64,000 bases of DNA from Sesamum alatum (Eukaryota > Streptophyta > Magnoliopsida > Lamiales > Pedaliaceae): NCBI GenBank assembly GCA_034509735.1, contig JACGWO010000011.1:13363866-13427865 (forward strand). The letters run 5' to 3'. A program made the translations under genes and the position numbers. Of the stretch, positions 36,730-47,350 are shown one piece after another (within the stretch, counting starts at the first letter, position 1; each line of letters opens with the position of its first letter). The notes under the pieces were generated by a model that saw nothing but the letters and a program-made list of their open reading frames with translations, ran no database searches and was not told the DNA's origin.

Positions 36730-37613
36730 ATGAAACTCTCCGAATTCTTCCGTTTCTTGATAATTCTGTATGAATCCATCAAACTTCTCCCCAAGAACTG
36801 GAAACTCATGGCATCAATTGCTATACTTTCCCATATCCCGACATCCATCTTGTTCCTGTTATTCAGCTCCTCCTTCCAATCCTCCCAACATCTGCTACTT
36901 GTTTACGTACTTGAAATTGCTTTCTTGCTTCTTTTCATCACAATCTCCCACTTGTCTACGATTGCAACAATATTAGCATCAGCCGCATCTTACAGCGACA
37001 AGAACTTATCATTTGAAAACATGTTTTCGAGCATCAAAGGCACATGGAAAAGGCCGCTGCTGACGAGCTTCCAGGTCTCGCGCAGTTCATCGACACGCTA
37101 CTTGTCGTTCTTCGTGCCATTGGCTATTCTTCTAGTGATCACTTCTCCCAATCCCATTACCATTTCCATTGCCTTTCTAGTCGGGATTATGTTCATCGTC
37201 CTCCAGCTCTACTCGTCGGTTGTCTGGGCCTTGTCGTACGTGGTTTCGATAGTCGAAGAGGGTTTCCAGGGAAGAGAGGCGGTGGAGAAAGCTGCAGAAG
37301 TTGTTGAAGGGCAGAGGCTCCATGGTTTCATGCTCAACTTGTTCTTCAACCTGCTGCTTTCGGCTATTTTCGTGGTTTGCTGGATGGTATTGGGTGATAA
37401 AGGGTCGCTGAATCTAACAATTTATGGGTTGATTTCGTGAACTTTACTTCATTTGTAAAGATGTTGGTGTTCATGGCATACACAGTGTTCTATTTCCAGT
37501 GTAAGAAGCAGCGCGGTGAAGAGATAGACACGCTTGGTTATCTCCAGTACACAAAACTGCCTACTATAGCTCTCAGCAGACTGGGGAATGATATTCACTC
37601 AGTGCAGCTTTAA
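36730..37613 (+). pseudogene. Plant multi-pass membrane protein, frameshifted near the end
   Basis: An ATG (MKLSEFFRFLIILYESIKLL) opens 236 codons without an intron, up to a TGA at 37438. The adjacent frame continues from WVDFVNFTSF through AYTVFYFQCKKQRGEE and YLQYTKLP to a stop at 37611, giving about 294 residues in all. About six hydrophobic spans are visible (around residues 28-47, 56-76, 124-141, 145-164, 204-227 and one after the frameshift). The arrangement and the VFYFQCKK...YTKLP ending resemble a family of uncharacterised plant transmembrane proteins; the function is unknown. It could be a recent pseudogene or a sequencing slip near 37425. It is the only nearly intact host gene here. 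Confidence 0.75.
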
Positions 37614-37746
37614 ATGTAAATGACATGTAGTCTTTGATCATTTGTTCTTTTGGGAAATCTTAAATTTATTAACAAAAATTAATGCAAAATTTATTAACAA
37701 AATTAATGCAAGTCAAAAAAATAAATCAACTATTACAAAAATTATT

Positions 37747-38745
37747 TTATTGTCCACAACCTCGCACTGACACATTAGGTTGCGTTGAAGTAACTTCGCT
37801 TTGTTGAGATTGTTGTCGGTTCCTGAATTTGTTGTCTTTCACGGGTCTGTGGCCAATTCATCTCATTTGAATACTTGTAGTTTGACTTCGATCAGGATGA
37901 TTAGAGACACAAAGAGTAACACCGTGAACCAACTCAAATTTTGGGACATCTCAATACTCTTCTTCATCAAAGGTTGGAAATACTTCAAATATGTACTTCT
38001 GTAAACCATTAAATCATAATAATCCTTAACCTTGGATGTGGTGCTAACACTATATATAGCACTTACCTTTTGAGGGTGAGAGCAAGGGATCTCAAATTGA
38101 CTCCATTTGTCACAATCACATTCTGGCGGGGCAATTTTGACAACGTGGGTATTAAACTCATGTTCATGATGGTGCTTTGTAACGATCGAGGCAGACTATT
38201 CAAATGGATGGCATGTCGTCACTGCATGCTCAACACTTTTTTTGGACCAACGTTTGAACAACTTGTTTGCATAGTCCGTCCAGAGTTGGTTGTTGTTTAA
38301 CATTACACTACTCTTCTTCATCCTCTCACGAAAATAATGGACAGAACGAACAAACGTTATTTTCACTATTGCAGTCACAGGCGGGCGACGAGACCCTTTT
38401 AAAACTCCATTGATACATTCTAACATATTGGTTGTAAGAATACCGCACTGCCATCTGTCATCATGAGTAGCTGTCCATTTTTCCTCCTCAATCCGATCTA
38501 AGTATACAAACGGTTTTAGCTTGTAGCTCTTTATCCTGTTCATAGTTCGAGTAAACTTTCTGATTCGATATTCAAACCAGATCTCCAACAAAGATCCTTC
38601 AATTGCACATTCTTGTAAAGATTATTAAAATTAAAACACACGTGCCTCAAGCAATATCGGTGCACTCCACGAAGAGGAAGAAAATCTGAAATATATGCTA
38701 CAGCTCCAAGGAGACTGAGATGACGATCATAAATAAGGCACATTC
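37747..38745 (-). pseudogene. Mutator-like (MULE) transposase, C-terminal half
   Basis: On the minus strand the segment opens with MCLIYDRHLSLLGAVAYI and RYCLRHVCFNFNNLY (Asp and CxxH region of the MULE domain). It continues with WQCGILTTNMLECINGVLKG, holding the catalytic Glu, and RMKKSSVML. After a frame change, a SWIM finger ECDCDKWSQFEIPCSHPQK lies at about 38120-38070, followed by a GTAAGT donor. A last exon encodes YYDLMVYRSTYLKYF, and RGCGQ with a stop at 37747 may be the end. The N-terminus and terminal repeats are missing. The enzyme would cut and join MULE ends. Confidence 0.85.
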
Positions 38746-38814
38746 TAGATTGTCCTATTGTAATATATTTGGAGATAGAATAAGGGCACTAAAATTTTAG
38801 ATGAATCAGGGAGC

Positions 38815-38935
38815 ATCACACCTCCTACCAACAACAATACAAATGAACGTACATACTATTTTACAACATGAATCGATGTGTAATCATGGCTACAACATAT
38901 TGCAATTAAACAAACTACCTATATTGGTAAGAAAG
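38815..38935. repeat. Direct repeat, copy 1 (partner at 41550-41667)
   Basis: AATACAAATGAACGTACATA and AACAAACTACCTATATTG occur here and again 2.7 kb away in the same order with few changes. Between the copies lie AT-rich DNA, a foldback arm and a plant-mobile-domain remnant. Confidence 0.8.
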
Positions 38936-39867
38936 GGCCTATTTAATAAAATAATACAAAATAACAAAAATAACAAAATATATTAAATTTTCTACACATT
39001 TAATATTTATATGCCACGTGTATAATAAATTTTCATAAAAAATGACGTCATCTTTGTGGAATATAATTTTTAAACTAAAAGTTCATGTGAAATATTGTCC
39101 TTTTTTTTTTCCATAGTCATATAAGATGAAAGTTCAAAATAGACATTCAATAAAAGAAAAACAAATTAAGAACAAACAACAAATGTTTAATTTTCTTAAA
39201 AAAATTATAAAAAGTATGGTGAAAATTCTACTTTTAAGATTTATTAATTAATCAAAACTCAAAGTATTTGTAATAGTTCCAAAAATATAAAAAAAATGAA
39301 GTAAATTTTCTTTTATTGTATTTATTATTAAACTATTATAAAAGGGGAGCCAAGTAAATGGTGAAGAAAGTTAGAGGCCATTTAGGTACAAAATATTTTA
39401 ATCCTACCTTCAATAATGCATGTGATAGTGTATCTCCCCATAAATGCTTAAAGATATTTTTGGTCCTGTAATTATAGCTCATTCTCGTTTTAGTCTTTTA
39501 TCTTTTTAGGATTTCAAAAAGGTCTTGTAAATTTTTAATTCGATTTTGGTTCTTCTTTCGCCGAATTTTTTTAAAGTTGCAGGAAATGTCTGACGTGGAG
39601 GCCCAAATTTAAGATATTTCCAACGATGTTGAAGAAATTCCGGCAAAATGAGGACTAAAATCATGACAATTATACAAACCAAGTGAGCTCTTAAAATATT
39701 AATATGGTACTTTTTTAAATAAAAAGAATATAACTATATTGCCACAAAAAGGAGAAAAATGTAATGTTATCTGACAAGCAAATAATTATCTATAAATATC
39801 TGAGTGGTACTTTTTAGTTTTGAAAAGTTAAAAATTTCAAAATACAGGTTTGTTACTTTTAAATATA
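38936..39867. other. AT-rich region with a half MITE
   Basis: 39448-39660 begins like the MULE MITEs (GATATTTTTGGTCCTGTAAT) and has a weak inverse end near 39655. An ACTATTATAAAAGGGGAG at 39331 resembles a Helitron 5' end. No gene was seen. Confidence 0.35.
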
Positions 39868-40112
39868 ATCACAAACTCTTCATTAGTTTTTACGTTTGTA
39901 TTTCAACTTATAATAATATTACATTTGTGTTTATTATGTGGGAATGCATGAATTCTCATTTATTTTTACACACACATTTATAAATATATATATATATATA
40001 TATATAATATGAATATCTATATATGTCAATTTGGTTAGCTGCTAATCCAAATATCAAAATCATAGATCTCCCCGACACTTATATGTAATTTGATTCCTAA
40101 TTTTTCGACTTA
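39868..40112 (+). repeat. Dispersed repeat, copy 1 (partner at 59738-59985)
   Basis: CACAAACTCTTCATTAGTT, TGTGGGAATGCATGAATT and AATCCAAATATCAAAATCAT are shared with the second copy, in the same orientation. Near the end both keep an open frame, AANPNIKIIDLPD, before a stop, hinting at a duplicated exon end. The identity is unknown. Confidence 0.75.
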
Positions 40113-40174
40113 TTTATTATAATAAATCAAAAAATAAAACAATTAATAATATTTAACAATTTATAATACCTTTA

Positions 40175-40610
40175 GGGCAAGTCGTGGATCAGGTCCACAC
40201 TAGTCCATTTTTGCTCTTTTTTTTTTCTTTTTTTTTATAATTAAAGCTGAAGTCGTGAACCAAGTCCGCAATTTCCAATTATTGGGAGTGGTGGACAAGG
40301 TCCACAACTCCAACTCGTGGACCCAGTCCACGACTCCCCTTTCTTTAGTTTTTTATTTTTAAATTTTAATAATATATTTTTTATTTGTTATAATTAATTG
40401 TAATTAATTAATAATTACAAATTTAAATAATTATATTTCTTAATAAATTTAAAATTTACAGTAAAAAATTACAATAATTACAATTATTAAAAATGATCGT
40501 CCGTCCCACAAGTGCGTCGGTGTCATTGGCGCCGAGGTCTTCTTATTTTCTCACCCACAGTCTATGTTGGCTCATTTTGTTCATTATCATCATTACGGGT
40601 ATTAATATAC
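40175..40610. repeat. Diverged foldback-arm sequence with internal hairpins
   Basis: AGTCGTGGATCAGGTCCAC and CTCGTGGACCCAGTCCACGA form short inverted repeats. The rest, AT-rich stretches followed by GTCGGTGTCATTGGCGCCGA and GTTGGCTCATTTTGTTC, parallels one arm of the 21060-22345 palindrome. It looks like a single arm of a related family. Confidence 0.55.
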
Positions 40611-41480
40611 AACCGACTTGATGATGTTATAAAATTGACTTCACACAATCACGATATGCACTAAATGATGAAAATAAAATTGGTGAAATATTATACTCTG
40701 GTGCATATGTGACTCATAGCCAAGATCATGGGTCAAGATCAACCTATCCATAATAAGCTTGTGGTTGGCTTGGCATGTATGAAGATGATTCAAATCAATC
40801 ACTTCATTATGGCGGTTGAGGCACGTAGCAATCTTGATATAAATATTGAGATGTGTGCGCTATAGATTGACCAGCTATATCTACTCCAACAGATCATCAC
40901 CTTCAACTGAACTAGTAGATATTATGCTACGACTTCATCTTTGTCTGTCGGACGTGTGGTCGGGGCATTCTCGTGTGACGCTGCAGTTTGCTCGATCATA
41001 TTCTCTATTGGAAAGATAATTAAGCATATCATACACATGATCCAATCCGACCTTGAGTTGCTCAACCAATTGGCTTAACCCTTTGGCATCGTGTGGTGTA
41101 GGATCAAAACTTATGAACGGATTTCATCTGTTCAACCTGAAGTACGTAGAAAATAGTGAATTTCAAATGTAAAAGAAAATGTGTCATGAAGTATGTTTTA
41201 TTGCACAACATACCACACATTGTCTAGTGGGTGCATCTCCCGGTTGGGACCCACTTTCCACACGCATATTAGTAGATGATGAGACGAACCGACGAGTTAA
41301 TCTACCGTACCAATCCCAGTATCCACGTTATGTATCCCTTCGTTGAAAATGGGTGGTTGACGCACAATCGTATCATGTCGTCTCCGTCATCTACTAACGT
41401 ATAGTACGTGTTGTGTCTCCGAGTCTGTGTCTCTACGTGCTCTACAGAAAATGTTATGCAGGCTCATGTCCTGATCGTGT
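40611..41480 (-). pseudogene. Plant mobile domain (MAIN-like) remnant
   Basis: Minus-strand fragments YWDWYGRLTRRFVSSSTNMR (about 41340-41280) and LSQLVEQLKVGLDHVYDML (about 41090-41030) resemble the end of plant-mobile-domain proteins, where a WYxRxTRRFI block is usual. Stops and frame changes are many. The domain is found in both transposons and silencing factors; this copy is dead. The identification is tentative. Confidence 0.4.
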
Positions 41481-41549
41481 GAAAATTGTGGAATATCTTA
41501 CCTAATTTTGTAAGATCATTAAATTTTCTAATGAATGAGGACATGTTAC

Positions 41550-41667
41550 ACTACCTAACAACATCAATAATACAAATGAACCTACATAGTATATTACAGC
41601 ATGAGTCGATGTGTATTAATCATGGCTGTAACATATTGCAATTAAACAAACTACCTATATTGTAAAG
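41550..41667. repeat. Direct repeat, copy 2 (partner at 38815-38935)
   Basis: AATACAAATGAACCTACATA to AACAAACTACCTATATTG matches copy 1. Confidence 0.8.
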
Positions 41668-41887
41668 ACAGTATGGTATTTTTGAAGTTTGATGAATGAA
41701 TTAATGAATGCATCATTTGAGACGTGAAGGACCTTTGGTAATAAGAAAGGCCATTGATTGGTCTTACATGTGCCATGAGGCCTTAAATGGCCTTTCTGAC
41801 AGGGCCATCTCTTTAATCCTGCTGCCAGCTTTCGCTGCATGCATGCAACTGTACACCCGTGACCACTGTGTTTTTAGTTTTTAAATC

Positions 41888-41928
41888 TGCTGGTATAAAT
41901 ACACACGTGACAATTCACGTATTTTTAT

Positions 41929-41959
<31 letters not shown>

Positions 41960-41965
41960 TAGTCA
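41888..41965 (+). promoter_or_regulatory. Orphan TATA-like element and (GA)n tract
   Basis: GGTATAAATACACACGTGAC looks like a plant TATA box next to an ACGTG core, followed about 40 bp on by a (GA)n run at 41934-41960, common in plant 5' leaders. No gene follows downstream, so it may be a relic or chance. Confidence 0.25.
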
Positions 41966-42129
41966 TCTCATATTGCAGGTCTCCCTATTTTTTAGGTAGA
42001 CTTGCATCTTATTCTATAATTTATATTATAATTAAGCCCAAAGATTATAACATCCATTATTATTTTTTTCTATATGTTGTTTGGCTTGAAGTATTGCATA
42101 TGTAATATCGTATGTGATAATATAATATA

Positions 42130-42275
42130 TATAGGCCTCCTTTACTTGCAAGAATTAGCCATTATAGGCCTCCTTTACTTGCAAGGATTAACCATGATAT
42201 CATGGCTAATCCTTGTTAGTAATATATTTACTTTTTTTTAGCCTAGCCCGTGATTAGTGAAGGAGGCCCGTATGT
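42130..42275. mobile_element. Short TIR element with duplicated left end
   Basis: TAGGCCTCCTTTACTTGCAA occurs twice in tandem (about 42132 and 42166), and the right end reads AGTGAAGGAGGCCC, an inverse match. GATTAACCATGATATCATGG is a small palindrome in the centre. The ends resemble Harbinger/Tourist-type MITEs. Confidence 0.5.
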
Positions 42276-43548
42276 TGGGGTGATAATTGCAGGATTAACA
42301 TCCACTTCTCCACCCTCAAATTATTTTATCACCATGGTCCACTTCTTTTGATTAATTTTTTATTTCCCTTTATGTCCTCATTCTTTTTCTTTTTATACCC
42401 ACTTTGCCCTTCGGTTTTGATTTTATTACATCAAAAAAATTGGTCATGATGTGACAACACATGCAGAAAATTTTTAGTGATGTAACAACACATGCAAAAA
42501 TACTATTCACATACACAAAAGTCAAGATGAATAATGATTTAATCCTACTTTTCAATATTCAAGTAAACAAAATACTAAACAATCTCACTTGCTCTTATCA
42601 CACTTTTAATCACATTTTAGTCAATCCACACTTAATCCATACCCAAGAAGTAAAGGTGCCCATAGTGTTTAGTAGGAAAGATTTCAAAATATGATTAAAT
42701 ATACAAAAATCATTAAAGATTTTACTTTTTATGTTATTTTCATTTTAACTTTGTAGCATGTGAATCATTACAAAAAAATAAAAAGAAAACTTTGAATATT
42801 TATTGAAATTCAATTTTTAAAATAATACTTCTTGTGATATATATATATATATATATATTTTGTTCGCTACATTCACGTAAAGCAGAAGTTCAAAATAGAC
42901 ATTCAATAGAAAAAAAAATGAGAGCAAAGGTTTGATTTTTAAATAAAAATAAAAATTTGGTGAAAATTTTACTTTTTAAAATTTAATAACTAATCAAAAC
43001 TCAAATATTTTTTAAAAGTTTAAAAAAAATTAAGTAATATTTTTTTTATATGTTATAATAAACTTATTATAATCTACTATACATTCTTTTAAGAATGCAT
43101 GTATTTTACAAATAAGGAAAAAGGCAAAGTGAAAAAAATAATTTTCATCTTATTTTCGTCCAAAAAAAAAAAGTGATTTTTGTGAAGAAAGTGGAAGGGT
43201 ATATAAAGAAAAAAAAATTAATCCTACTTAGACTAACTGATGGGATAGTGTATCCACCTCGGCACCTCCTAGGTGGGATACACTATCCAATAAGTTAAGA
43301 TTGTTAAAACTTGCCCAGTATCACTACCGATCTCTAATAATATTAATCAAATATGTAATTATGCATGATAGACAATCTTATCATGGCTTATCCAGGAACT
43401 AAATTGGGCACAGGGATATAAATAATTGGATGGGATTTGGCATTTCAAATTGTGGTGATATTCTACTCCATATAATATTTTTACGACACGTATAAAAAAA
43501 ATATTAATAAAAGATGTCATCTTTGTATACTTGAGATGTATGTATTAA
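42276..43548. other. AT-rich spacer with a small hairpin
   Basis: 43231-43308 holds an inverse pair, GGGATAGTGTATCCACC and GGTGGGATACACTATCC, separated by a short loop. A TA microsatellite is at 42838-42860. No gene was seen. Confidence 0.5.
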
Positions 43549-44196
43549 GGGGTCGTTTACTTTGTTTTATTAGCTTGGATATTGTTGGATCCATTATTTC
43601 CTTTGTTGGACCAAGGCTCACTTCGAATCCACCATCTCAGTACAATCGGTGATAAACCACAATAATTTATCACTCCAGGTGGCCTAAATTACTTATCTTG
43701 CTTGGCTTTTTTTGGGCCACTTCAATAATTTTACTATTTTGTTTCTCATTTGAGACATGGAATTACAAATTATATTTTACTAACTATTAATTTGAAATTA
43801 AACATTATTGTTGTACACTTCCCCACCCCATATAAAAATTGTAAATTATCCTTTACGAAAATTTAAAATATATATTGTGAGTGTATATAATATTTTAAAT
43901 TTTAAATGTACGAAATTTGCGTGTATGTGTTAATACATATGTTTCCGTAAATTTGAGTGTACAAAATTTTGGGTGTATACGAAATTTCGTAAATTTTGAG
44001 TGTACGAAAATTCATAGTGTATGAAAAATTCGTACACAAATTTGTATATATGCACCTTTTTCTGGTACAAAACTTTGAGGGTATACACCTGTTGTGTTTA
44101 TACATCTATTTTATAAATTTGAGTGTACAAAACTTTGAGTGTATATGAAATTCATAAATTTTGAGTGTACCAAAATCTCAGTGTAACAAAAATTTG

Positions 44197-45357
44197 GGGA
44201 AAAATGCAATTTGCTCCCCTGTGTTAGCTAAAATGTGCAACAAAACCCCCTGTGAAAAAAAAAGCAGCAATTTACTCCCCTGTGTTTTCAGAAATTGAGC
44301 AAAAAACCCCCTAAAGGCTGGGGTGGGATGGACGCGCTGACTACGCGATTTTTACTTGATTTTCACTATTAAAATATTATTTTTATATTATTATTTATCT
44401 ATAAATATTCAATTATATATATTAATATATTTTTTATATAGTATATATTATATATTTATATATATTGATATATATATATATATATATTAATAATATAAAT
44501 TTTTCCCCCTTTCTTCTTCATCTTTTTGCTCCGCTGCCCATCCGCCGCCGGCCAAACGCCTTCCCCGTCGCTGCCCATCTTTCTGCTCCCCCCGTCGCCG
44601 CGTCGTGCCCGTACCTCCGCCTCGCCTCTACTGCGCCTCCCCTTCCCCCCACCGCTCTGCCTCGCCACGCCTCCCCTTCCCTCCACCGCGCCTCTCCCTC
44701 AACGGTTGCCGTATCCCGCTCCCTCAAACATCGGTGATGCCTCATATCCCAGCGACGCCTCGTCTCCCGCCTCCCCCAAATCTGTCTTCGCTCTCGCCGC
44801 CTCCCCCTCCCCCCGTTGCTCCCCATCGCCTTCGCGCACCTTCGCTCTCGCCGCCTCCCCCCTCCCCCCGTCGCTTCCCATCGCCTCCCCCTTCTCCCCG
44901 TCGCTCCCCCTCAGCGGTTGCCCGCCGCCGCTGCCTTACACATCTTCATATATATATATATATATATATATAATAATTAATTGTATATATAAATATATTT
45001 AAATGTATTATATAAAGATATATTACATATATATAATTGAAAATTTAATTTATATATTTAAGTTTTTTAACCGTTGATGTAAAGTAAATAAGATCTGCAC
45101 GTTGATTGACTAGTTAAATTTCGACCGTAGATTCAACAAATCGAACGGTTCAAGATAAAGTTATAAATTTAATTTTATAATTAAAATTTAAAAAAATAAA
45201 AAAAATTCAAAAAAACCGTGTGAAACACACGAACTCGCGTGAGGGGTTTTTTTGCTCAATTTCTAAAAACACAGGGGGGCAAATTGCTGCTTTTTTTTTC
45301 ACAGGGGGTTTTTTGCACATTTTGGCTAACACAAGAGAGCAAATTGCATTTATCCCC
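44197..45357. mobile_element. MULE-like element with GC-rich cargo
   Basis: The inverse ends are GGGAAAAATGCAATTTGC and GCAAATTGCATTTATCCCC. AAAAATTTG flanks both sides (44188-44196 and 45358-45366), a perfect 9-bp duplication. It is a structural twin of the element at 25458: arms of CCCCTGTG phrases, then TA repeats around a GC-rich core. Confidence 0.9.
44500..44945 (+). other. GC-rich cargo block in the MULE-like element
   Basis: About 440 bp of C/T-rich DNA with CCGCC and CTCCCC words between TA microsatellites. Open frames give only Pro/Ser/Ala-rich or, inverse, Gly/Arg-rich peptides. CTTCGCTCTCGCCGCCTCCC is tandemly repeated (about 44787 and 44841). No domain is recognisable. Confidence 0.5.
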
Positions 45358-45487
45358 AAAAATTTGGTACACAAATTTGTGTGTATACACTTGTTTCTGA
45401 CACAAATTTTGAGTGTATATGCTAATTGTAAATTACATCTGATGTAATATACAGTTAAAAATTGTGTATGTGTTGTAATAAAATTAA

Positions 45488-46307
45488 GGGTTAATTACAC
45501 TCACCTCCCCTGCTATTTTGAGAATATACAAATCCCCCCTCTTACTATGAAAATTACAATTTGCCTTTCTAGCTAACAGGTGTTAGTCAAATTTAATAAT
45601 AGGTGCTTAAATGATCATTTTGCCCTTATTTATAAAAATAAAAATAATTCAATAAAATTAATAATAGAAGTATTTTTTATTTTCTTTATTTGAAATGAAA
45701 AGAAGGAAAAAAGTTTTTCTTCAAATAATTTAAAAATATACGTATGTCTTCATTTTTCTAGGAATTGTAACGTATAGAACTTTAAAAATTAAAATACACT
45801 AAAATTTACTTGTTTAAATTTTAATTCAGCATAGTAAAATTGGCTAAATAATGAAATTTGCCTCAATATTTTTAACATTTGAGTAATATAAACTCTATTT
45901 TATTACTTGCTATAAAATAATATAATTTTAACAAAATTTGCAAGCTTTGATGATTGTTAGGAGTAGAAATTAATGTCACAACCTACACATACACAATATT
46001 TGATTAAAAAATATTATAAAATAATTTACTAAAAGTTACAAGTATACACCCTTATTAACTTTAAAAATAACAAATTATCCCTTAAGAGTATTTAAGTCAT
46101 AGAAAATAGAGTTACTTAAGTCGAAGTATTATAGGAAGTTTAGACCAATTTTTTTTTATGACATCAACGAAACCCATTAAGTTGATTAACGGAATGAGCA
46201 ATTTGTAAAGTGGATATATTTGGAAGGGAAGTTTATGTAATTTTCATACTAAGAAGGGAGAATTTGTATATTCCCATAGTAGTAGGAGAGATCAGTGTAA
46301 TTAACCC
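45488..46307. mobile_element. MULE-type foldback element
   Basis: The ends GGGTTAATTACACTCACCTC and GATCAGTGTAATTAACCC are inverse. Flanks TAAAATTAA and TAAAAATTA match if one A is missing. It lies within the 43549-48145 element. Confidence 0.75.
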
Positions 46308-46416
46308 TAAAAATTAAATACTTTCGTATGCTCAATTTTAGTTTGATAATTTGTGTATTTACTGTTGAGTGTATATTTACACACACAAAAAAAAAAAAAA
46401 ATTGTATGTGCTGGTG

Positions 46417-46454
<38 letters not shown>

Positions 46455-46466
46455 TAATATATAAAA

Positions 46467-46963
46467 AGGTCAATTACACTTAAACCCCCTTTAAAAATAT
46501 AAAATTACACTTTTCCTCAAAAAAGTTTTGAAATTACACTTACACCCCTCCAAAAATTTATCGTTTATACCTAACCTTCTTTCGTTGAGGTTTCGACGGA
46601 AAGTGCTACCGTCAGCAAAAACAATAACATAAATTTTCAATTTTACCTCTCATTTAATATTTTCATGTATATTTTTGTACTTATAAGGGGATAAATGCAA
46701 TATATACATATGAAGTGAGGTTAATATAATTGCATTTTTTCCCTTATAAGTACAAAAATATACATGGAAATGTTAGATAATAAGCAAAACTGAAAAATTA
46801 TGTAATTATTTTTGTTGACGTTAACTTTTTCCGTCAAAACCTAAGTGAAAGAAGGTCAGGTGTAAAGGTTAATTTTCAGAGGGCATGTAAATATAATTTT
46901 GAAATTTCTTTGGGAAAAAGTATAATTTTGCAGTTTCAGATGGGGTAAAAGTGTAATTAACCC
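46467..46963. mobile_element. MULE-type MITE, sister of 25760-26257
   Basis: It runs from AGGTCAATTACACTTAAACC to GTGTAATTAACCC, with perfect 9-bp flanks TATATAAAA (46458-46466 and 46964-46972). The inner words (CTTATAAG, TACACCTGACC type) follow the same order as in the copy at 25760. Confidence 0.9.
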
Positions 46964-47019
46964 TATATAAAAACATTGTATAGTATATACACACAAAAAC
47001 AAATAAAAGGTAAAACTAT

Positions 47020-47350
47020 AACCAAAATGGCAGTTTGGAAATTTTTAGATTCTATTACATCATTTGTCATACAAAGTAAAAAATACCCATCTTGCATGAT
47101 TTTACAAATAAGCCGAGTAAACCAACATTTACTTAATTTGATAAATCTTGTGTATTTATCCTCTTTTGTATTTTTTATCCAGATGGGCCAAATTCACCAC
47201 TATATACGTGTCAAGCATGCAAAAATTTATCATATGAAGTAAATGTTGGTTTACTCGGATAATTTATAGATCATGTAAGAGAGGTATTTTTTACACTATA
47301 GGACAAATAATGTGATAAAATTAAGAAATTTTCAAGCTGTCCTTTTTGTG
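47020..47350. mobile_element. Foldback MITE
   Basis: The arms are inverse copies meeting near 47170: GAGTAAACCAACATTTACT at 47116 and AGTAAATGTTGGTTTACTC at 47238, with further matches outward (AAAAAATACC, ATTTGTC). It is the fourth foldback nested in the large TIR element. Confidence 0.7.

Noticed and set aside
44465..45002. Overlapping Pro/Ser-rich and Arg/Gly-rich open frames in all directions
   Set aside because: They arise from GC-rich low-complexity cargo without stops. No domain or codon pattern favours one frame.
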